In this document: positions 61,941-64,000 of the stretch, one piece after another
Position numbering within the stretch: the stretch's first letter is position 1
How the letters are laid out: each line of letters starts with the position of its first letter
Assembly: GCF_008017825.1 (NCBI RefSeq)
Contig: NZ_VRLS01000037.1
Location: 1-64,000 of the forward strand
Direction of reading: 5' to 3'
Length of the DNA: 64,000 bases
Source: Mesonia sp008017825
GTDB lineage: Bacteria > Bacteroidota > Bacteroidia > Flavobacteriales > Flavobacteriaceae
Notes under the pieces: generated by a model
What the model was told of the DNA's origin: nothing
The model's input: only the letters and a program-made list of their open reading frames with translations
Database searches by the model: none
Translations under genes and position numbers: made by a program

Positions 61941-62795
61941 TTAAGATTGAAATGTGATGCGTTTCTGTTGGTGATCTATATGGTAATCTAAGTTGTAAAC
62001 TTGAGCTAAAACCTGAATCACATGATCTAATGATTCTCGCTTCTTAATTTTGAGGGTGATGTTTTTATTGATTTTATCTGATTGAAATTCAACTTTATAT
62101 TGGTAATTAGTCTCTATATAATTGATCAACTCGTGTAAGGGGGCGTTCTTAAATTCTTTAAACAAATTGAAAGCTATTATTTTTACTTGATCATCTTCAG
62201 CAATAAAACTTTCTCCCGGAGCAATTAACCAATTTTTAGCAGAGCCTTCAACATTCATTTGAATACTTCCTTCATATAAGTCTACTTGAGTTTTATTTTT
62301 TATAGGACTGCTGATGCGGAAAGAGGTTCCGAGCACGGTAGTAGTGGTTTGCTTGTGATCAACTTGAAATGGATGTGCTTTGTCTTTGGTGACGTTAAAA
62401 AAAGCTTCTCCTTTTAAGTGCACCTTTCTATTTTGTTTAAAATCTTTAGCATAACTGATTTCAGCCTGAGCGGCGAGTTCAATTTGAGAACTGTCAGGTA
62501 AATACACCAACTTAAGACTGGTAGTAGGGTTTTTGATAATGTTAGTTTCTGCTAATAACGGGGTGCTAGTGCTGGTTTCATGCGACAGGTAAGGGAGTAA
62601 ACCGGTAACCCCTATTAAAATCAGAAGAGAAGCTGCTATAGCATATTTATAATACGAAGTTTTGTGTGCTTTTTTCTCTTTAAATACTTCTTGGTTAAAC
62701 TTTTCCCAAGCGGCTTCTTTTTCTTCGGTAGCTTTTTTAGGATGAGACTTATTCCAAAGGTTTTCAAATTCCTTATTTATATGATTAGAATCCAT
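61941..62795 (-). CDS. FecR-family anti-sigma factor
   Basis: A 284-residue single-pass membrane protein: a ~49-residue cytoplasmic N-terminal part with ENLWNK and EAAWEKF helices that should bind the sigma factor, and a membrane segment at ~50-70. The periplasmic FecR domain runs ~95-195 (LVYLPDSSQIELAAQAEISY, RKVHLKGEAFFNV, TTVLGTSFRI, VDLYEGSIQM). A C-terminal DUF4974-type domain at ~205-284 has the fold that meets the STN domain of the receptor. It relays receptor occupancy to the sigma factor encoded two genes upstream. Confidence 0.93.
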   Translation of the reverse strand: MDSNHINKEFENLWNKSHPKKATEEKEAAWEKFNQEVFKEKKAHKTSYYKYAIAASLLILIGVTGLLPYLSHETSTSTPLLAETNIIKNPTTSLKLVYLPDSSQIELAAQAEISYAKDFKQNRKVHLKGEAFFNVTKDKAHPFQVDHKQTTTTVLGTSFRISSPIKNKTQVDLYEGSIQMNVEGSAKNWLIAPGESFIAEDDQVKIIAFNLFKEFKNAPLHELINYIETNYQYKVEFQSDKINKNITLKIKKRESLDHVIQVLAQVYNLDYHIDHQQKRITFQS

Positions 62796-62798
62796 AAT

Positions 62799-63005
62799 TT
62801 ATAATTTTTCGCAGAGGTATCCCTCTTGGAGTAGAACATTTGAAGTTAAATCAAAATTTTCTCGATTGCCTTCCATCCTTAAAATACGATCACAATCCTC
62901 CAAGTCAAAATTAATATGACAATCTGAAAAATAAAGTTGTAAAATTTTTATCATCCGCTCTACTTGGCGAACTGTGGAAACATTGGTTTTAAATACTTCT
63001 ACCAT
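62799..63005 (-). CDS. 68-residue protein between sigma and anti-sigma genes
   Basis: A 68-residue cytoplasmic protein. Its strand-helix-strand-strand-helix rhythm (MVEVFKTNV, VRQVERMIKILQLYF, HINFDLED, RILRMEG, LTSNVLLQEGYLCEKL) recalls ferredoxin-like/HMA folds. Three Cys are present (about 29, 38 and 64) but there is no CxxC. I recall similar short proteins in other Bacteroidetes. It ends 3 bases before the FecR ATG and so is translationally coupled. A role in metal sensing or sigma control is only a guess. Confidence 0.7.
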   Translation of the reverse strand: MVEVFKTNVSTVRQVERMIKILQLYFSDCHINFDLEDCDRILRMEGNRENFDLTSNVLLQEGYLCEKL

Positions 63006-63059
63006 CTTAATAGATCTCTTTTCTTATAAGACAAACGAGAAAGTAAAAGTTCCTAATGC

Positions 63060-63593
63060 TTATTCAACTTTTTTTAAAATAAATTGATGGGCAAGGTAAA
63101 TATGATTGGCAATAGTCTTAGGAGAGAGCTGGGTGATTTCAGCGATTTCTTTATAGGAATAGTTTTGTAATTTATGGAGGCTATAAATTTTTTGTTGCTG
63201 TCGCGGAAGCTGCTGTATAAGTCGGTGCAGTTGTTCTATTTGAAGTTCAATTTCTTTAAGTGAACTTTCCTCTTCCTCTACCTCCTTTAAAAATGAAGGT
63301 TCTAAGCGGATTACTTTATTTTCTCTTTGAAGATGATTTAAGATAAGGTTTTTACAGATAACAAATAACTGTTTTTCAAAACTTACTTCTTCTTTTAAAA
63401 GCGCTCTGTTTTCATACAATTTAAGAAAGGTTTCATGAACAAAATCTTCTGGAGTGAGCAACTGAAAGTTAAAATAAGAACCCACCCCAATAAGGTGATC
63501 GTAAAATAAGAAGTAAGCTTCTTTATATGCTTTAGGATTCCCCTTTTTAAGAAGCTTTATAAGTTTTCTGTCGGTATTTTTATTTATCACCAC
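63060..63593 (-). CDS. ECF RNA polymerase sigma factor (FecI-like)
   Basis: A 177-residue sigma factor of the extracytoplasmic-function group. Region 2 covers ~10-90 (AYKEAYFLFYDHLIGVG, PEDFVHETFLKLYENRALL). Region 4 covers ~120-175 (IQQLPRQQQKIYSLHKLQNYSYKEIAEITQLSPKTIANHI), an HTH typical of sigma70 region 4. It should transcribe the TonB receptor operon when FecR releases it. It is the first gene of the minus-strand operon, with a 54-base gap to the 68-residue protein. Confidence 0.93.
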   Translation of the reverse strand: MVINKNTDRKLIKLLKKGNPKAYKEAYFLFYDHLIGVGSYFNFQLLTPEDFVHETFLKLYENRALLKEEVSFEKQLFVICKNLILNHLQRENKVIRLEPSFLKEVEEEESSLKEIELQIEQLHRLIQQLPRQQQKIYSLHKLQNYSYKEIAEITQLSPKTIANHIYLAHQFILKKVE

Positions 63594-63660
63594 AATACAA
63601 TTAGCTAATGGTATAACTATTTACTTAGAAAAATATTTTATGCAAGCTTAAAGAAACTCC

Positions 63661-64000
63661 TTATAACTTATCGGAAATCTTTTTAGGACTAATATCAGTA
63701 AAGGATGCTATTTGATGTGGTTGAACATAAGATTTATCAATTTTAAAGTCATCGATATTTGCAGGGGTATATTCGGGAACTAATTGTTTTAGCTTCTGTA
63801 GCGCCTCTTGAATGTTGTTTTGTTTAATGAGTTGGAGTAATTCAGATAACTGTGTTTCTTGAGAAGAATCGTAGGTATGTGTAGCCTGTGCAATCATAAT
63901 TTTTTCATGATGTGTAGGCAAAGTAGTTTCTTTATCGGCTAACAATTCTTCGTAAAGCTTTTCCCCTGGCCTTAAGCCTGTAAACTCAATCGCGATATCT
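63661..64000 (-). CDS. C-terminal part of a FlaA1/CapD-type nucleotide-sugar epimerase/dehydratase
   Basis: The gene runs off the window end; 112 codons plus stop are visible. The part begins with the conserved IEFTGLRPGEKLYEELL, the C-terminal signature of polysaccharide biosynthesis proteins of the FlaA1/WbpM/CapD group (UDP-GlcNAc 4,6-dehydratases). The remaining ~90 residues form a weakly conserved helical tail. It probably belongs to a capsule or O-antigen cluster continuing beyond the window. Confidence 0.88.
   Translation of the reverse strand, partial: DIAIEFTGLRPGEKLYEELLADKETTLPTHHEKIMIAQATHTYDSSQETQLSELLQLIKQNNIQEALQKLKQLVPEYTPANIDDFKIDKSYVQPHQIASFTDISPKKISDKL

Overview
The window is a stretch of chromosome from a low-GC member of the Flavobacteriaceae (Bacteroidetes). 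The evidence is the family content: DUF3127, DUF3098, DUF4271, DUF4296 and DUF4249 proteins, a type IX secretion (T9SS) C-terminal sorting domain, two TonB-dependent receptors with carboxypeptidase-like N-terminal domains, and a DnaE polymerase fused to a DnaQ-type exonuclease. The repeated TAnnTTTG promoter element fits as well. No genus can be fixed by reading alone. Two genes are cut by the window edges. No CRISPR array, insertion sequence, prophage or rRNA gene was seen. Gene density is high and most intergenic gaps hold a readable hairpin terminator.

Layout. 1-9.2 kb: a partial gene, a sensor kinase, a flavin reductase/DUF3127/VOC group, aat, a DUF2490 pair, tag, and the minus-strand run ftsX-DUF3098-uppP-truB. 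9.3-18.3 kb: leuS with an expanded loop, a membrane zinc peptidase, an AddB-like nuclease with a hydrolase and a CPA1 antiporter, then tRNA-Ala. 18.3-28.5 kb: saccharopine dehydrogenase-like enzyme, DUF423, pckA, hemD-DUF4271, a glycosyltransferase/dihydroorotase/DUF4296 operon, an epimerase and tyrS. 28.5-38.2 kb: a LuxE-like acyltransferase, then an accessory-looking surface locus. That locus is a T9SS-exported protein, an internally duplicated beta-helix lipoprotein and a TonB-dependent receptor, divergent from a PhoB/PhoR-type two-component pair. 38.2-44.7 kb: a glycosyltransferase, trmB, a LysE-type exporter, an alkyltransferase-like protein, and an Fe-S/redox operon (Mrp, Nfu, ferredoxin reductase, ferredoxin). 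44.7-58.2 kb: a small Cys-rich ORF, glutaryl-CoA-dehydrogenase-like enzyme, a DEAD helicase, rpsP-rimM-trmN6, dnaE, trxA, DUF58 and tRNA-Asp. 58.4-63.6 kb: a complete FecI/FecR cell-surface signalling operon with an STN-type TonB receptor and DUF4249 lipoprotein. 63.7 kb to the end: the tail of a FlaA1/CapD-type nucleotide-sugar dehydratase.

Most of the window is housekeeping. The parts worth a second look are four. The first is the divergent receptor/two-component locus at 29.5-38.2 kb, whose promoter carries GTTA repeats largely spaced by 11 bp. The second is the FecI-FecR operon, with a 68-residue protein inserted between sigma factor and anti-sigma factor. The third is the Cys-rich 53-codon ORF at 44820-44981, whose 3' half is also the terminator of the opposing gene. 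The fourth is the 65-residue expansion in LeuRS. Functional names rest on motif reading only; no database search was run.
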